Origin: Alphaproteobacteria bacterium
Lineage (GTDB): Bacteria; Pseudomonadota; Alphaproteobacteria; Sphingomonadales; Sphingomonadaceae
Assembly (NCBI GenBank): GCA_030424845.1
Contig: JAUHWC010000003.1
Location: 319,034-383,033, forward strand
DNA: 64,000 bases
Direction: 5' to 3'
The translations under genes and the position numbers were made by a program. Of this stretch, positions 7,592 to 16,473 are shown piece after piece (position 1 is the first letter of the stretch; every line of letters starts with the position of its first letter). Under the pieces are notes generated by a model that saw only the letters and a program-made list of their open reading frames with translations, searched no databases and was not told the DNA's origin.

Positions 7592-9040
7592 TTAGTGGGT
7601 GCTCGCCTCCGGTGCAAGCGGAACGAGTTTGCCGGGATTGAGCAGCCCGCCGGGGTCCAGCGCCTGCTTGACGGCGCGCATCATGGCCAGCTGCACCGGA
7701 TCGCCCAATCGGCCAAGCTCGTCCCGCTTGAGCTGGCCGATGCCGTGTTCGGCGCTGATCGAGCCGCCCCATTGCGTGACCAGGTCATGCACGAAGCTGC
7801 TGATGGCCTTGCCCTGGCCTTCCTCCCACTCGCCGCGCACTGCGCCGGCCGGGGCCAGGACATGGTAGTGGACATTGCCATCCCCGAGATGGCCGAAAGC
7901 GACAGCGCGCGTGCCGGGAAAGCGGGCTTCGACCTGCGGCAAGGTGTCAGCCACGAAATCCGCCATCTTCGCCACCGGCACGGAAATGTCATGCTGCATG
8001 GCCGGGCCGAGCGCGCGCTCCGCAGGGGCGATTTCATCGCGCAAGGTCCAGAATTCCTCGGCCTGCGTTTCGTTCATCGCGATGGTGGCATCCTCCAGCA
8101 GGCCTGCCTCAAGCGCGGTTTCGAGCAGGGCCTGCGCACGCTCCTGCGCGTTGTCGCTGCCGGTGTTTTCGACCGCAAGTTCGATCAGCGCGTTCCATTC
8201 ATGCATGTCTTCCAGAGGAGCGCGCGCGCCGGGCGTATGGGCGAGTACCGCCTCAAGCGAATGGCGGGGCATCACCTCGAAGCCCTCGAGCAGGTCACCA
8301 GCGCTGGCCTGGGCATGGACGAGCAGCTTGCGCGCATCGCGGATATCGCCAAGGCCGACCCAGATCACGGCGCGATCCGCAAGTGCGGGCAGCAGCCGCA
8401 AGGTGGCCCCGGTCACCACGCCGAGCGTGCCTTCGGAGCCGATCAGGAGCTGCTTGAGGTCAAAGCCGCGATTGTCCTTTTTCAAGGGGACGAGTGAATC
8501 GAATACCGATCCGTCGGCCAGCACGGCCTCGATCCCCAGCACCTGCTCACGCATGGATCCGTGGCGCAGCACCTGCGTGCCGCCGGCATTGGTGGAGATC
8601 AGTCCGCCGATGGTGGCCGATCCCTTGCCGCCCAGCGTCAGCGGGAAGCGCAGGCCATGGCGTTCTGCCTCCTCGTGCAGGGTTTGCAGGATCACGCCTG
8701 CCTCGCAGGTGATCTCCCGCGCATCGGCATCGAAGGCGGTAATGCGGTTCATCCGCCGCAGCGAAAGGACCAGCGCCTGTCCGCTGTCATCTGGCGTCGC
8801 GCCGCCGGACATGCCGCTGTTGCCGCCTTGCGGGACCAGCGGCACGCCGAAACGGGCGCACAGCCTGACCAGTGCGGATACCTCGGCCGTCGACGCGGGC
8901 GATGCCATGCCGATCGCCTTGCCGGTGTAGCGGCCGCGCCAATCCGTCAGCCAGGGCGCGACCAGTTCCGCGTCCTGCGTGAAGCCGCGCGGGCCGAGCA
9001 GATCGGCGGCGGCGGTGCAAAATTCTTCGGTCCTGCTCAT
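7592..9040 (-). CDS. FAD-binding oxidoreductase, GlcD / D-2-hydroxyacid dehydrogenase type
   Basis: A 482-residue flavoprotein of the VAO/PCMH fold. The N-terminal FAD domain (about 40-215) has VPQGGNSGMSGGATP for the pyrophosphate loop and LIGSEGTLGVVTGATLRL. The C-terminal FAD-linked oxidase domain (about 220-475) has FGHLGDGNVHYHV, SISAEHGIGQLKR and LDPGGLLNPGK. This set fits D-lactate, D-2-hydroxyglutarate or glycolate dehydrogenases; sequence alone does not fix the substrate. D-2-hydroxyglutarate dehydrogenase would fit a role in the serine pathway, but no ser genes are adjacent. Cytoplasmic or membrane-peripheral, probably passing electrons to the quinone pool or an ETF. The start ATG at 9040 is followed by the family-typical SRTEEF. 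Confidence 0.88.
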   Translation of the reverse strand: MSRTEEFCTAAADLLGPRGFTQDAELVAPWLTDWRGRYTGKAIGMASPASTAEVSALVRLCARFGVPLVPQGGNSGMSGGATPDDSGQALVLSLRRMNRITAFDADAREITCEAGVILQTLHEEAERHGLRFPLTLGGKGSATIGGLISTNAGGTQVLRHGSMREQVLGIEAVLADGSVFDSLVPLKKDNRGFDLKQLLIGSEGTLGVVTGATLRLLPALADRAVIWVGLGDIRDARKLLVHAQASAGDLLEGFEVMPRHSLEAVLAHTPGARAPLEDMHEWNALIELAVENTGSDNAQERAQALLETALEAGLLEDATIAMNETQAEEFWTLRDEIAPAERALGPAMQHDISVPVAKMADFVADTLPQVEARFPGTRAVAFGHLGDGNVHYHVLAPAGAVRGEWEEGQGKAISSFVHDLVTQWGGSISAEHGIGQLKRDELGRLGDPVQLAMMRAVKQALDPGGLLNPGKLVPLAPEASTH

Positions 9041-9171
9041 GCAGCGGCCTCATGCCACCGGCTGTCCGGGGTTGCAAAGGGCAAACTGCAGGTTAAGCCA
9101 CTATTCAACGAGGGTCGCTAAAGGGAACTGAACTGCGGGGTGTTTGATACCTCGCGCCAAGAGCCATTGCC

Positions 9172-9753
9172 TTGAAGAAACGCCTTGCCCTTTCCTGTGC
9201 CGCAGTGCTTGCGATACTGCCGCTCGTGGCGGCCGAAACGCCCGTGCAGGCGCAGGCTGGCGGCGTGAACACCAGTGCCGCGCCTGAAAGGCAAGTGCCT
9301 GAACTGGGCCTCGATGCGGTGGCAACGGCTCCGTTCCGCGTGTTCCAGGATGCCATCCATCCCGACAACTGGGGACAGGTGCGGATCCGGCAGCGGGTGA
9401 TCATCCGCGTCTCCCCAAGCCCGCCCGATGCGCGCGAGCGGATGCTTGCCCTTGCACCGCGCCAGTCTCGCGCGGCGATCCGCGAAGTGCCGCATGACGA
9501 TTGCGTGGAAGTGGAAGACATCATCGGCGTGCAGCCCACCCAGGACAACCGCCTGCTGCTGCTCATGGGTAATCGGCAGGTGCTCGCCGCCACGCTGGAC
9601 AACAGATGCACTGCCAGGGCCTTCTATTCCGGTTTCTATGTCGAGCAGAGCGATGATGGCCGCCTGTGCGTTTCGCGCGACCTGCTCCAATCGCGTGCCG
9701 GCGAAACCTGCTCTGTCAGCCAGTTGAGCCGGCTGGTTCCTGCCGCCGACTGA
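9172..9753 (+). CDS. Secreted protein of unknown function
   Basis: I do not recognise a named family. The 193-residue product begins with TTG at 9172. It has a clear signal peptide: KKR, a hydrophobic run to about residue 21, then AETPVQAQA as a likely cleavage region near 29. The mature part is polar and has four cysteines (two near DDCVEVE and DNRCTARAF, two near GRLCVSRD and GETCSVSQ), which could form two disulfides in the periplasm. One stretch, PFRVFQDAIHPDNWGQVRIRQ, looks conserved. TTG is chosen because no ATG or GTG leaves an intact signal peptide. It reads toward the RNA helicase, with a 139-base gap. Confidence 0.7.
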   Translation: MKKRLALSCAAVLAILPLVAAETPVQAQAGGVNTSAAPERQVPELGLDAVATAPFRVFQDAIHPDNWGQVRIRQRVIIRVSPSPPDARERMLALAPRQSRAAIREVPHDDCVEVEDIIGVQPTQDNRLLLLMGNRQVLAATLDNRCTARAFYSGFYVEQSDDGRLCVSRDLLQSRAGETCSVSQLSRLVPAAD

Positions 9754-9892
9754 TTTTGCCCGCCCATGCACGGGCGATTTCTTGACTTTTTCGCCTTGGA
9801 GTGCTTGAGGGCCGCATCCTTGGCAGGCCCTCGGGCTTTCCTCAATCGCTTGCGGTTTTCCGCAAGCCTCAAGACCCGGACATTGCGACCAT

Positions 9893-11302
9893 ATGAAGTT
9901 TGCCGATCTCGGCCTGTCTGACAAATTGCTGAAAGCCGTCGAGGATGCCGGCTATGAAGAGCCGACTCCGATCCAGGCGCAGGCAATCCCCCAGGTCCAG
10001 ATGATGCGCGACCTGATCGCCATCGCCCAGACCGGCACCGGCAAGACGGCCAGCTTCGTGCTGCCGATGATCGATATTCTCGCCAACGGCCGCCGCCGCG
10101 CGCTGATGCCGCGCAGCCTGATCCTGGAACCGACCCGCGAGCTGGCGATGCAGGTTTCGGAGAACTTCGAGCAATACGGCAAGAACCACGACCTGAAGAT
10201 GGCGCTGCTCATCGGCGGCGTGCAGATGAATGACCAGGTCAAGGCGCTGAACGAAGGCGTGGACGTGCTGATCGCCACGCCGGGCCGCCTGATGGACCTG
10301 TTCGAGCGGGGCAAGATCCTGCTCAACGGTTGTGACCTGCTGGTGATCGACGAGGCGGACCGGATGCTCGACATGGGCTTCATTCCCGATATCGAGTTCA
10401 TCTGCGAGAAGTTGCCCGCCCAGCGCCAGACGCTGCTGTTCTCGGCCACCATGCCGCCTCCGATCAAGAAGCTGGCCGACAAGTTCCTGACCAACCCGAA
10501 GCAGATCGAGGTTGCCCGCGCCGCCACCACCAACGAGAACATCGCCCAGTTCAAGGTGGAAATCAGCCCGCGCAAGAAGAATCAGGCGCTCAAGTACCTT
10601 CTCGAGGTCGACAATGTGCAGACGGCGATCATCTTCGCCAACCGCAAGACCACGGTGCGCGAACTGAACAAGGACTTGCAGAAGTCGGGCTTCCGCAGCG
10701 GAGAGATCCATGGCGACATGGACCAGTCGAGCCGCATTGCCGAACTCGACCTGTTCAAGAAGGGCGAGGTGAACATCCTCGTTGCGTCCGACGTTGCCGC
10801 ACGCGGTCTCGACATCAAGGGCGTGAGCCACGTCTTCAATTACGATACCCCGTGGCACCCTGACGATTACGTCCACCGCATCGGCCGCACGGGCCGCGCC
10901 GGGGCCAAGGGCCGCGCGATCACGCTGGTGACACCGGAAGACAGGGAAGCGCTCGAGAATGTCGAGAAGCTGACCAAGATGAAGGTGCCCGAATTCCCCT
11001 GGGGCGAAGTGTCCGGCCAGGGCGGGGGCGGCAGTGACAGCGCCTCCGCGGATGACGAGCAGCGCGAGGAAAAGCCTGCAGAGGAGCGCAAGCCCCGCTC
11101 GCGCCGCCGCAAGGATGGGGACGAGCGCCCGCAGGATCGCCGCGAGGAACGGCCGCGTCGCGAGAAATCGCGCGATGACAAGCCTCGCGAGGAGAAGCGC
11201 GACCGCAAGCCGCAGGCGAAGCGCCATGCTGACGATGAACCGACCAAGCCTGGCGAATGGAACGGCCCGATGCCCGGCTTCCTGGGTGTCGGCTTCGACT
11301 GA
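9893..11302 (+). CDS. rhlE: DEAD-box ATP-dependent RNA helicase, RhlE type
   Basis: A 469-residue RNA helicase. Visible motifs: Q motif PTPIQAQAIP at about 25-34, Walker A AQTGTGKT near 45-52, PTRELA near 80, motif II DEAD at 153-156, SAT, the ATP-dependent ARGLD stretch and HRIGRTGRAG. The core ends around residue 375. The remaining 95 residues are an Arg/Glu/Lys-rich tail with runs such as EERPRREKSRDDKPREEK, typical of RhlE-like proteins and probably an RNA-binding extension. Likely roles are ribosome maturation or RNA turnover and cold adaptation. ATG at 9893 fits the family start. A symbol is offered because the group resembles RhlE; several paralogues usually occur per genome. Confidence 0.92.
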   Translation: MKFADLGLSDKLLKAVEDAGYEEPTPIQAQAIPQVQMMRDLIAIAQTGTGKTASFVLPMIDILANGRRRALMPRSLILEPTRELAMQVSENFEQYGKNHDLKMALLIGGVQMNDQVKALNEGVDVLIATPGRLMDLFERGKILLNGCDLLVIDEADRMLDMGFIPDIEFICEKLPAQRQTLLFSATMPPPIKKLADKFLTNPKQIEVARAATTNENIAQFKVEISPRKKNQALKYLLEVDNVQTAIIFANRKTTVRELNKDLQKSGFRSGEIHGDMDQSSRIAELDLFKKGEVNILVASDVAARGLDIKGVSHVFNYDTPWHPDDYVHRIGRTGRAGAKGRAITLVTPEDREALENVEKLTKMKVPEFPWGEVSGQGGGGSDSASADDEQREEKPAEERKPRSRRRKDGDERPQDRREERPRREKSRDDKPREEKRDRKPQAKRHADDEPTKPGEWNGPMPGFLGVGFD

Positions 11303-11602
11303 GACGGTCTCCACGACGACCGGATATCGCCGTGCGGGTGGATTTTGCCCGCCGCTTGCATCAACGGTTCACCGCAAACCCCGCGCGAGCCGTCCCCGAA
11401 AACGGCTCATTCTTGCGTTGGATTCATGTGAAGGACAGTTTGCCCGGAACAGGCAAGGGCCACGGCGCGTTCACTTCGCGCTCGCATTCCCGGTTGATGC
11501 GGCCCTGAACATGGGAGCGGGTTTTGAACGCGACACGAGAATGCTGCAAAGTGCAGGAGGCACGGCAGGTAGCGCCGACTATGGAAGTTGAGGAGTACCA
11601 GG
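11303..11602 (+). other. Intergenic region between the helicase and ompA-like genes
   Basis: About 300 bases with no convincing gene. It should hold the 3' end of the helicase mRNA and the promoter of the OmpA-like gene. The clear signal is the AGGAG ribosome site at 11591-11595. I see no strong intrinsic terminator after the helicase. Confidence 0.5.
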
Positions 11603-12505
11603 ATGATTGTCATTTCCCGAAAGCAGGCAGCCCTGCTGGCTTGTGCCACGCTGGCGCTGCCCTTTGCAGGCAGCCTCGCGGCGCAGGAGCTTGATCCCCT
11701 GCTGGACCAGGACCTGATCACCGTGCGCGGAGAACTGCCGGATGACTTGTCAGGCCTTGTCGAAGGTCCGGAGATCGAAGGCTTCATTTCCGCCCGAAAT
11801 GGCAATTCCATGCAGGTGACCACCGTTGATGGCGGCAATACGCAGGTGCGCATCGCGCCGGCCACCGATATCCGCGCTCGCGGCGGCTTCCTTGGCCTTG
11901 ATCGCACGCGCCTGGGTGCAGATGCGTTGATGAACGGCCTGCCGGTTAAGGTGCGCACCGTTGTCTGGGGCGAGGGGCTGCTCGCAAGCGAGGTCCGCTT
12001 CAGCAGCAGCGACCTTGAAACCGCGAACATGATCCGCGCCGGCACCGGCCAGCAATTTGCCGAACAGGGGGCCGCTATCCAGGAAAATGCCGCTGCGACA
12101 GAGGCGCTGCGCGGTCGCATGGGCGATATCGACCAGTACAACATCGTCGGCACCACCAATGTCTATTTCGACACCGGCAAGTGGGACCTGTCTCCGCGCG
12201 CCGAGTTTGACCTGTGTTCGGTGGCGCGCGAAGCCGATGCCACGGACAATGCCCTGCTGCTGGTGGTGGGTTACACCGATTCCGTGGGTGACCAGGATTA
12301 CAACCAGGTGCTGAGCGAGCGGCGCGCCGGCCGCGTGGTCAATTTCCTGCAGCAGGAATGCAGCTGGGCACCCTGGCGCATGCTGACCCCCACCGGCATG
12401 GCGGAAAGCGATCCGCTGGCTGACAACAGCACCGAGGCGGGCCGGGCGCAGAACCGCCGCGTTTCGGTGAATATCCTCGTCAGCAAGGCTATCCAGGGCC
12501 TCTGA
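11603..12505 (+). CDS. OmpA-family outer-membrane/periplasmic protein
   Basis: A 300-residue exported protein. The signal peptide occupies about residues 1-29 (basic start, hydrophobic core, SLAAQ). Residues 55-140 form a small beta-rich domain (GFISARNGNSMQVTTVDGG followed by TDIRARGG) resembling the DUF5666-type fold. Residues 180-295 are an OmpA C-terminal peptidoglycan-binding domain: TTNVYFDTGKWDLSP, VVGYTDSVGDQDYNQVLSERR and the closing NRRVSVNI. It probably contacts peptidoglycan from the periplasm. ATG at 11603 is chosen because AGGAG ends 7 bases upstream; a TTG at 11588 lies upstream of that site. Monocistronic, with a hairpin after it facing the convergent helicase gene. Confidence 0.88.
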   Translation: MIVISRKQAALLACATLALPFAGSLAAQELDPLLDQDLITVRGELPDDLSGLVEGPEIEGFISARNGNSMQVTTVDGGNTQVRIAPATDIRARGGFLGLDRTRLGADALMNGLPVKVRTVVWGEGLLASEVRFSSSDLETANMIRAGTGQQFAEQGAAIQENAAATEALRGRMGDIDQYNIVGTTNVYFDTGKWDLSPRAEFDLCSVAREADATDNALLLVVGYTDSVGDQDYNQVLSERRAGRVVNFLQQECSWAPWRMLTPTGMAESDPLADNSTEAGRAQNRRVSVNILVSKAIQGL

Positions 12506-12530
12506 GCCAAGGCAGCCGAAAGCCCGGGAC

Positions 12531-12553
12531 GGGGCGGACAGGTTGTCCGTCCC
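12531..12553. terminator. Hairpin between convergent ompA-like and uvrD-like genes
   Basis: A 10-bp inverted repeat with one G:T pair (GGGGCGGACA, loop GGT, TGTCCGTCCC) fills the short gap between two convergent stop codons. There is no strong T-run on either side, so it is a probable bidirectional terminator rather than a textbook one. Confidence 0.5.
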
Positions 12554-12554
12554 G

Positions 12555-14855
12555 TCAGTCCGCCTTCTGCACGAAGCTGTCGATCACGCGCTTGGTCCCG
12601 GCCTTGTCGAACTCGATCTCAAGCTTGTTGCCTTCCATCCCCATGACCTCGCCATAGCCGAACTTGTCATGGAACACGCGCTCGCCAATGGCGATGTCGC
12701 CACGCGGCTTGGCGGCGAAGCTGGCGGCGGACCGGGTGTTTTCTCGCACGCGTGCTTGCTTGGTTTCGTACCCGCTGGAGAGCGCCCGTTGCCATCCCGG
12801 GCCGCGGGCGGATGAGCGATCGGGCCGGTCCTGTGCGACATGGGCAAAGGGATCCTCGCTCTCGCTCCAGTTCGCGCGCCACATGCTCGCCCCGCCTGTC
12901 AGCGTGGTTTCCTGCTCGATGGTGTCCGCTGGTAATTCCTCGATGAAGCGGCTGGGGATGGAGCTGGTCCACTGGCCATAGATGCGCCGGTTGGCGGCAT
13001 GCAGGATGGTGCAGCGCCGCCGTGCGCGGGTGATCGCGACATAGGCGAGGCGACGCTCTTCCTCGAGGCTTGCCAACCCGCCTTCATCGAGCGAGCGCTG
13101 GCTGGGAAAGACACCTTCCTCCCAGCCGGGCAGGAACACGTGGTTGAATTCCAGCCCCTTGGCCGCGTGCATCGTCATGATGGTGACCTTCTCGCCATCG
13201 TCGCGCGCGTCATTGTCCATCACCAGCGCGACATGTTCGAGGAAGTCCTCCAGCGTGCCGTAGTCCTCCATCGCGCGGGCAAGTTCGGAGAGGTTTTCCG
13301 CACGGCCTGCGCTTTCGGCCGAGCGATCGGCCTTGAGCATGTCGTCATAGCCGCTTTCGGCCAACACCATGCGCAGCAGCTCTGCGGGAGAGACTTTCTC
13401 GGCCTCTTCGCGCCAGTGCAGGAAACTCGCCATCAGGCCCGCCACGGTGTTGCGGGTGCGGGCGGGCAGTTCGTCGCTATCGGCCAGTTCCAGCGCGGCA
13501 GCGGCAAGGGGAATGCCCTGCCTGCGGGCGTGCTGGTACATCTTTTCCAGCGCCTTTGCGCCAAGCCCGCGCTTGGGGGTGTTGTAGATGCGCTCGAAGG
13601 CGATGTCGTCCGCCGGCTGGGCGATCACGCGCAGGTAAGCCAGGGCATCGCGGATCTCGGCACGCTCGTAGAAGCGGAAACCGCCGATGATGCGGTAGTT
13701 GAGACCGATCTGGATGAAGCGGTCCTCGAACTCGCGCGTCTGGTATTGCGCGCGAACGAGGATTGCCACCTGGTCCAGCGGAGCGCCTTCATGCTCCAGC
13801 CGCTCGATCTCCTCGCCCACGCGGCGCGCTTCCTCTGGCGCGTCCCACACGCCGATCACGCGCACCTTCTCGCCCGCGTTGATCTCGGTCCAGAGCGTCT
13901 TGCCGAGGCGTTGGCTGTTGGCTTCAATCAGGCCCGATGCGGCAGCAAGGATTTGCGGGGTGGAGCGATAGTTCTGTTCCAGCCGGATTACCTTGGCGCC
14001 GGGAAAATCCTTTTCAAACCGCAGGATATTGGCAACTTCCGCCCCGCGCCAGGAATAGATGGACTGGTCGTCATCCCCCACCACACAGATGTTCTTGCGC
14101 TCCTGCGCCAGCAGCCGCAGCCACAGGTACTGCACGGCATTGGTGTCCTGGTATTCGTCCACCATGATGTATTTGAAGCGGTTCTGGTACTGCTCCAGCA
14201 CATCGCGATGGGTGCGGAAGATGTTGAGCATGTGCAGCAGCAGGTCGCCGAAGTCGCAGGCGTTCAATGCCTTCAGCCGCGCCTGGTAGAGCGCATACAT
14301 CTGCTGGCCGCGGCCATTGGCATAGGCCTCGTTGTCGACCGGTGTCAGGTCCCCGGGATTGAGGCCGCGGTTCTTCCAGGCGTCGATCAGGCCCGCCAGT
14401 TGCTTGGGTGGCCAGCGCTTTTCGTCCAGTTCCTGCTCGCGGATCAGCGCTTTCAGCAGGCGCAACTGGTCGTCCGTGTCGATAATGGTGTAATTGCTTT
14501 CCAGCCCGACCAGCTCTGCATGGCGGCGCAGCATCTTCGCGCAGATCGAATGGAAGGTGCCGAGGAACGGCATGCCTTCCACCGCATCGCCGATCAGGTC
14601 CCCCACGCGGTGCCGCATTTCGCGGGCAGCCTTGTTCGTGAAGGTGACGCAGAGGATTTCGCTCGGCCATGCCTTGCGCTCGCGGATGAGGTTGGCGAGG
14701 CGGTGGGTGAGGGCGGCGGTCTTGCCCGTGCCGGCCCCGGCCAGCATCAGCACCGGCCCTTCGCTCGTCAGAACGGCATCGCGCTGCGGATCGTTCAGGC
14801 GCGCAAGCCATGCCGCCGGGGCATTGGAATCGGCAGGGAGGGAAGGGCTGGTCAC
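12555..14855 (-). CDS. uvrD: UvrD/PcrA-type superfamily 1 DNA helicase
   Basis: An ATP-dependent 3'-5' DNA helicase of about 766 residues. Superfamily 1A motifs occur in order: Q motif LNDPQRDAVL, motif I AGAGTGKT, Ia FTNKAAREM, II DEYQDTN, III GDDDQSIYSWRGA, IV QNYRS, V TIMTMHAAKGLEF and VI YVAITRARR. The C-terminus ends in the short Tudor-like region GERVFHDKFGYGEVMGME found in UvrD/PcrA. Roles are nucleotide-excision and mismatch repair and clearing RecA or RNA polymerase from DNA. The frame opens at TTG 14915, which overlaps rsmD; GTG at 14855, giving TSPSLPADSN, is the more likely start, though no strong ribosome site precedes it. Downstream of rsmD on the same strand. Confidence 0.9.
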   Translation of the reverse strand: MTSPSLPADSNAPAAWLARLNDPQRDAVLTSEGPVLMLAGAGTGKTAALTHRLANLIRERKAWPSEILCVTFTNKAAREMRHRVGDLIGDAVEGMPFLGTFHSICAKMLRRHAELVGLESNYTIIDTDDQLRLLKALIREQELDEKRWPPKQLAGLIDAWKNRGLNPGDLTPVDNEAYANGRGQQMYALYQARLKALNACDFGDLLLHMLNIFRTHRDVLEQYQNRFKYIMVDEYQDTNAVQYLWLRLLAQERKNICVVGDDDQSIYSWRGAEVANILRFEKDFPGAKVIRLEQNYRSTPQILAAASGLIEANSQRLGKTLWTEINAGEKVRVIGVWDAPEEARRVGEEIERLEHEGAPLDQVAILVRAQYQTREFEDRFIQIGLNYRIIGGFRFYERAEIRDALAYLRVIAQPADDIAFERIYNTPKRGLGAKALEKMYQHARRQGIPLAAAALELADSDELPARTRNTVAGLMASFLHWREEAEKVSPAELLRMVLAESGYDDMLKADRSAESAGRAENLSELARAMEDYGTLEDFLEHVALVMDNDARDDGEKVTIMTMHAAKGLEFNHVFLPGWEEGVFPSQRSLDEGGLASLEEERRLAYVAITRARRRCTILHAANRRIYGQWTSSIPSRFIEELPADTIEQETTLTGGASMWRANWSESEDPFAHVAQDRPDRSSARGPGWQRALSSGYETKQARVRENTRSAASFAAKPRGDIAIGERVFHDKFGYGEVMGMEGNKLEIEFDKAGTKRVIDSFVQKAD

Positions 14856-14901
14856 ATGTGAACAGCTAGGGAACAAAGCCCCGTCGCGCAAGGGCGGGCG
14901 C

Positions 14902-15450
14902 TCAGTCTTGCGCAAGCCTCAGTAGCGTGAGTTTCGCCTTGCCGACATTGCGTTCCGCATCGACGTCGAAACCGCGCAGCTTGATTTCCTCGTCCCGCGC
15001 GGTTTCCAGCGAAATCCACGTCGCAGGGCCGATCCAGCCGAGACGGCCGAGCTTGTCGAGCGCCACCTGGCCAGCGCCCGTGCCATAGGGCGGGTCCATC
15101 AGGATCAGGTCGAGCGGGGACTTGGCCGGGCCGAGCGCCATTACGGAACCTGCCCGCACATCGCATTGCGATTGTGCGCGAAAGGCCGCGATATTGGCGC
15201 GAAGCGCACGGATCGCTGCCGGGTCCTGTTCTGCAAACAGGCAGTGCGCCGCGCCGCGGGACAGTGCTTCGAGACCCAATGCGCCCGATCCGGCAAACAG
15301 GTCAGCCACCGAGAGCCCCTCGAAGGAACCGAGACGGCTCACGAGCATGGAGAACAGCGTCTCGCGCGTGCGGTCCGCCGTTGGCCGGGTGGTGTCCCCC
15401 GGTGGCGCCTTCAGTGGCCGCCGTTTCCATTCCCCCGCTATGATCCTCAC
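14902..15450 (-). CDS. rsmD: 16S rRNA (guanine(966)-N(2))-methyltransferase
   Basis: This 182-residue SAM-dependent enzyme methylates G966 of 16S rRNA during 30S assembly. Family marks are the N-terminal MRIIAGEWKRRPL, RPTADRTRETLFSML near residue 22, SAM-binding DLFAGSGALGLEALSRGA near 50-67, and catalytic MDPPYGTG near 116-123. Its start overlaps the stop of the pseudouridine synthase gene by 4 bases, so the two rRNA-modification genes are translationally coupled. Confidence 0.95.
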   Translation of the reverse strand: MRIIAGEWKRRPLKAPPGDTTRPTADRTRETLFSMLVSRLGSFEGLSVADLFAGSGALGLEALSRGAAHCLFAEQDPAAIRALRANIAAFRAQSQCDVRAGSVMALGPAKSPLDLILMDPPYGTGAGQVALDKLGRLGWIGPATWISLETARDEEIKLRGFDVDAERNVGKAKLTLLRLAQD

Positions 15451-16223
15451 AACAGGCCTGCCCGCTTCAGCTGGCTTTCAAAGGGTTGCAACTCGTGCTT
15501 CTTCAACTCGTCTGCCTGGCCGCGTGCGAGATCGCCCAGCACGAAGGGCCCGTAGGCCGTGCGGATCAGGCGGTTCACTTTCAGGCCGAGGTGTTCCAGC
15601 ACGCGGCGAACCTCGCGGTTCTTGCCTTCGGTCAGCGTCAGTTCGATCCACTGGTTGCGACCCGTTCGCCGCTCCAGGTTCGCGTCGATCTTGCCATAGC
15701 GAACGCCGTCCACCGTCACCCCGTGGATCAGTTCCTCCAGCTGTTCCTGGGTCACATCGCCGAAGGTTCTTGCGCGATAGGTTCGCTCGATATTGCTTGA
15801 AGGCAGTTCCATCGCCCGCTTGAGCTCGCCGTCATTGGTCAGCAGCAGCAGGCCTTCGGTGTTCATGTCCAGCCGTCCCACCGGCATCAGGCGCGGCGTA
15901 TCCTTGGGCAGGGCATTGCGCAGGGCGGTATAGATCGTGGGGCGGCCGGAGAAATCGCGCTCTGCCGTCAGCAAGCCGCCGGGCTTGTGGAAGCGGAACA
16001 GGCGGGTGCGTTCGGGCTTTCCCACCGGCGAGTCATCGACGGTGACACCCTTGAGGCTTTCCAGCAGGGTGGCCGGGGTTTTCACCACCTCGCCGTCGAT
16101 CTTGATCCGTCCGGCCTCGATCATCCGCTCCACTTCGCGACGGCTGGCGACACCGGCGCGCGCGAGCAACTTGGCTATGCGATCGCCCGATCGTTCGCCC
16201 TGGGGATGTTTGTGGTTGGCCAT
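15447..16223 (-). CDS. Pseudouridine synthase, RsuA/RluB/RluE type
   Basis: A 258-residue rRNA pseudouridine synthase. An N-terminal S4 RNA-binding domain (about 10-60, RIAKLLARAGVASRREVER) is followed by the synthase domain with catalytic Asp in PVGRLDMNTEGLLLLTNDG near residue 115. Later motifs are RTYRARTFG and LTEGKNREVRRVLEHLGLKV near 205. This arrangement fits RluB (23S U2605) or RsuA (16S U516). Choosing between them needs comparison with characterised members. It overlaps the start of rsmD by 4 bases. ATG at 16223 is the first sensible start. Confidence 0.9.
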   Translation of the reverse strand: MANHKHPQGERSGDRIAKLLARAGVASRREVERMIEAGRIKIDGEVVKTPATLLESLKGVTVDDSPVGKPERTRLFRFHKPGGLLTAERDFSGRPTIYTALRNALPKDTPRLMPVGRLDMNTEGLLLLTNDGELKRAMELPSSNIERTYRARTFGDVTQEQLEELIHGVTVDGVRYGKIDANLERRTGRNQWIELTLTEGKNREVRRVLEHLGLKVNRLIRTAYGPFVLGDLARGQADELKKHELQPFESQLKRAGLL

Positions 16224-16272
16224 GGCGCGCCCTTAGCCGCCTTGGCCGCCTGCTCCAAGCCTTTCGCTCGGA

Positions 16273-16473
16273 TCACTGCTGCGCGGTATGCCGATCTGCA
16301 TCGCGACGAGCGTCGCCGTGCGCGTCTTCCAGATAGACGCGCCATCCATCATCGGTGCGCAGCTTGGGCTTGCCGCAGGTGCGGCAGCGTGATCGGAAAT
16401 CGAGGCCATCATGCCAGACACGACCGCGGTTGGCTTCGTGCCTGCCAAGCATACAAGCAATGCGTTTGAACAA
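16273..16473 (-). CDS. Small Cys/His protein, zinc-ribbon-like
   Basis: A 66-residue product beginning with TTG at 16473, preceded by AGGAG with about 7 bases spacing, which is strong support for this unusual start. The order C7, H12, then HDGLDFRSRCRTCGKPK with CxxC near 30-33, then GWRVYLED, looks like a compact metal-binding fold. Small proteins of this pattern are common in Erythrobacteraceae-like genomes, and I know of no assigned function. A longer overlapping frame on the same strand (16233-16496) lacks these features and is taken as a shadow. It sits just upstream of the pseudouridine synthase, with a 49-base gap, and may be co-transcribed with it. Confidence 0.65.
   Translation of the reverse strand: MFKRIACMLGRHEANRGRVWHDGLDFRSRCRTCGKPKLRTDDGWRVYLEDAHGDARRDADRHTAQQ

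Noticed and set aside
9869-11314. Long open frame (481 codons) antisense to the RNA helicase
   Set aside because: It mirrors the helicase codon pattern, has no motif and a His/Leu/Arg-rich composition typical of antisense frames in high-GC DNA.
12999-14861. 620-codon frame antisense to the UvrD-like helicase
   Set aside because: The helicase on the other strand has all motifs. The antisense product has no recognisable domain or signal.
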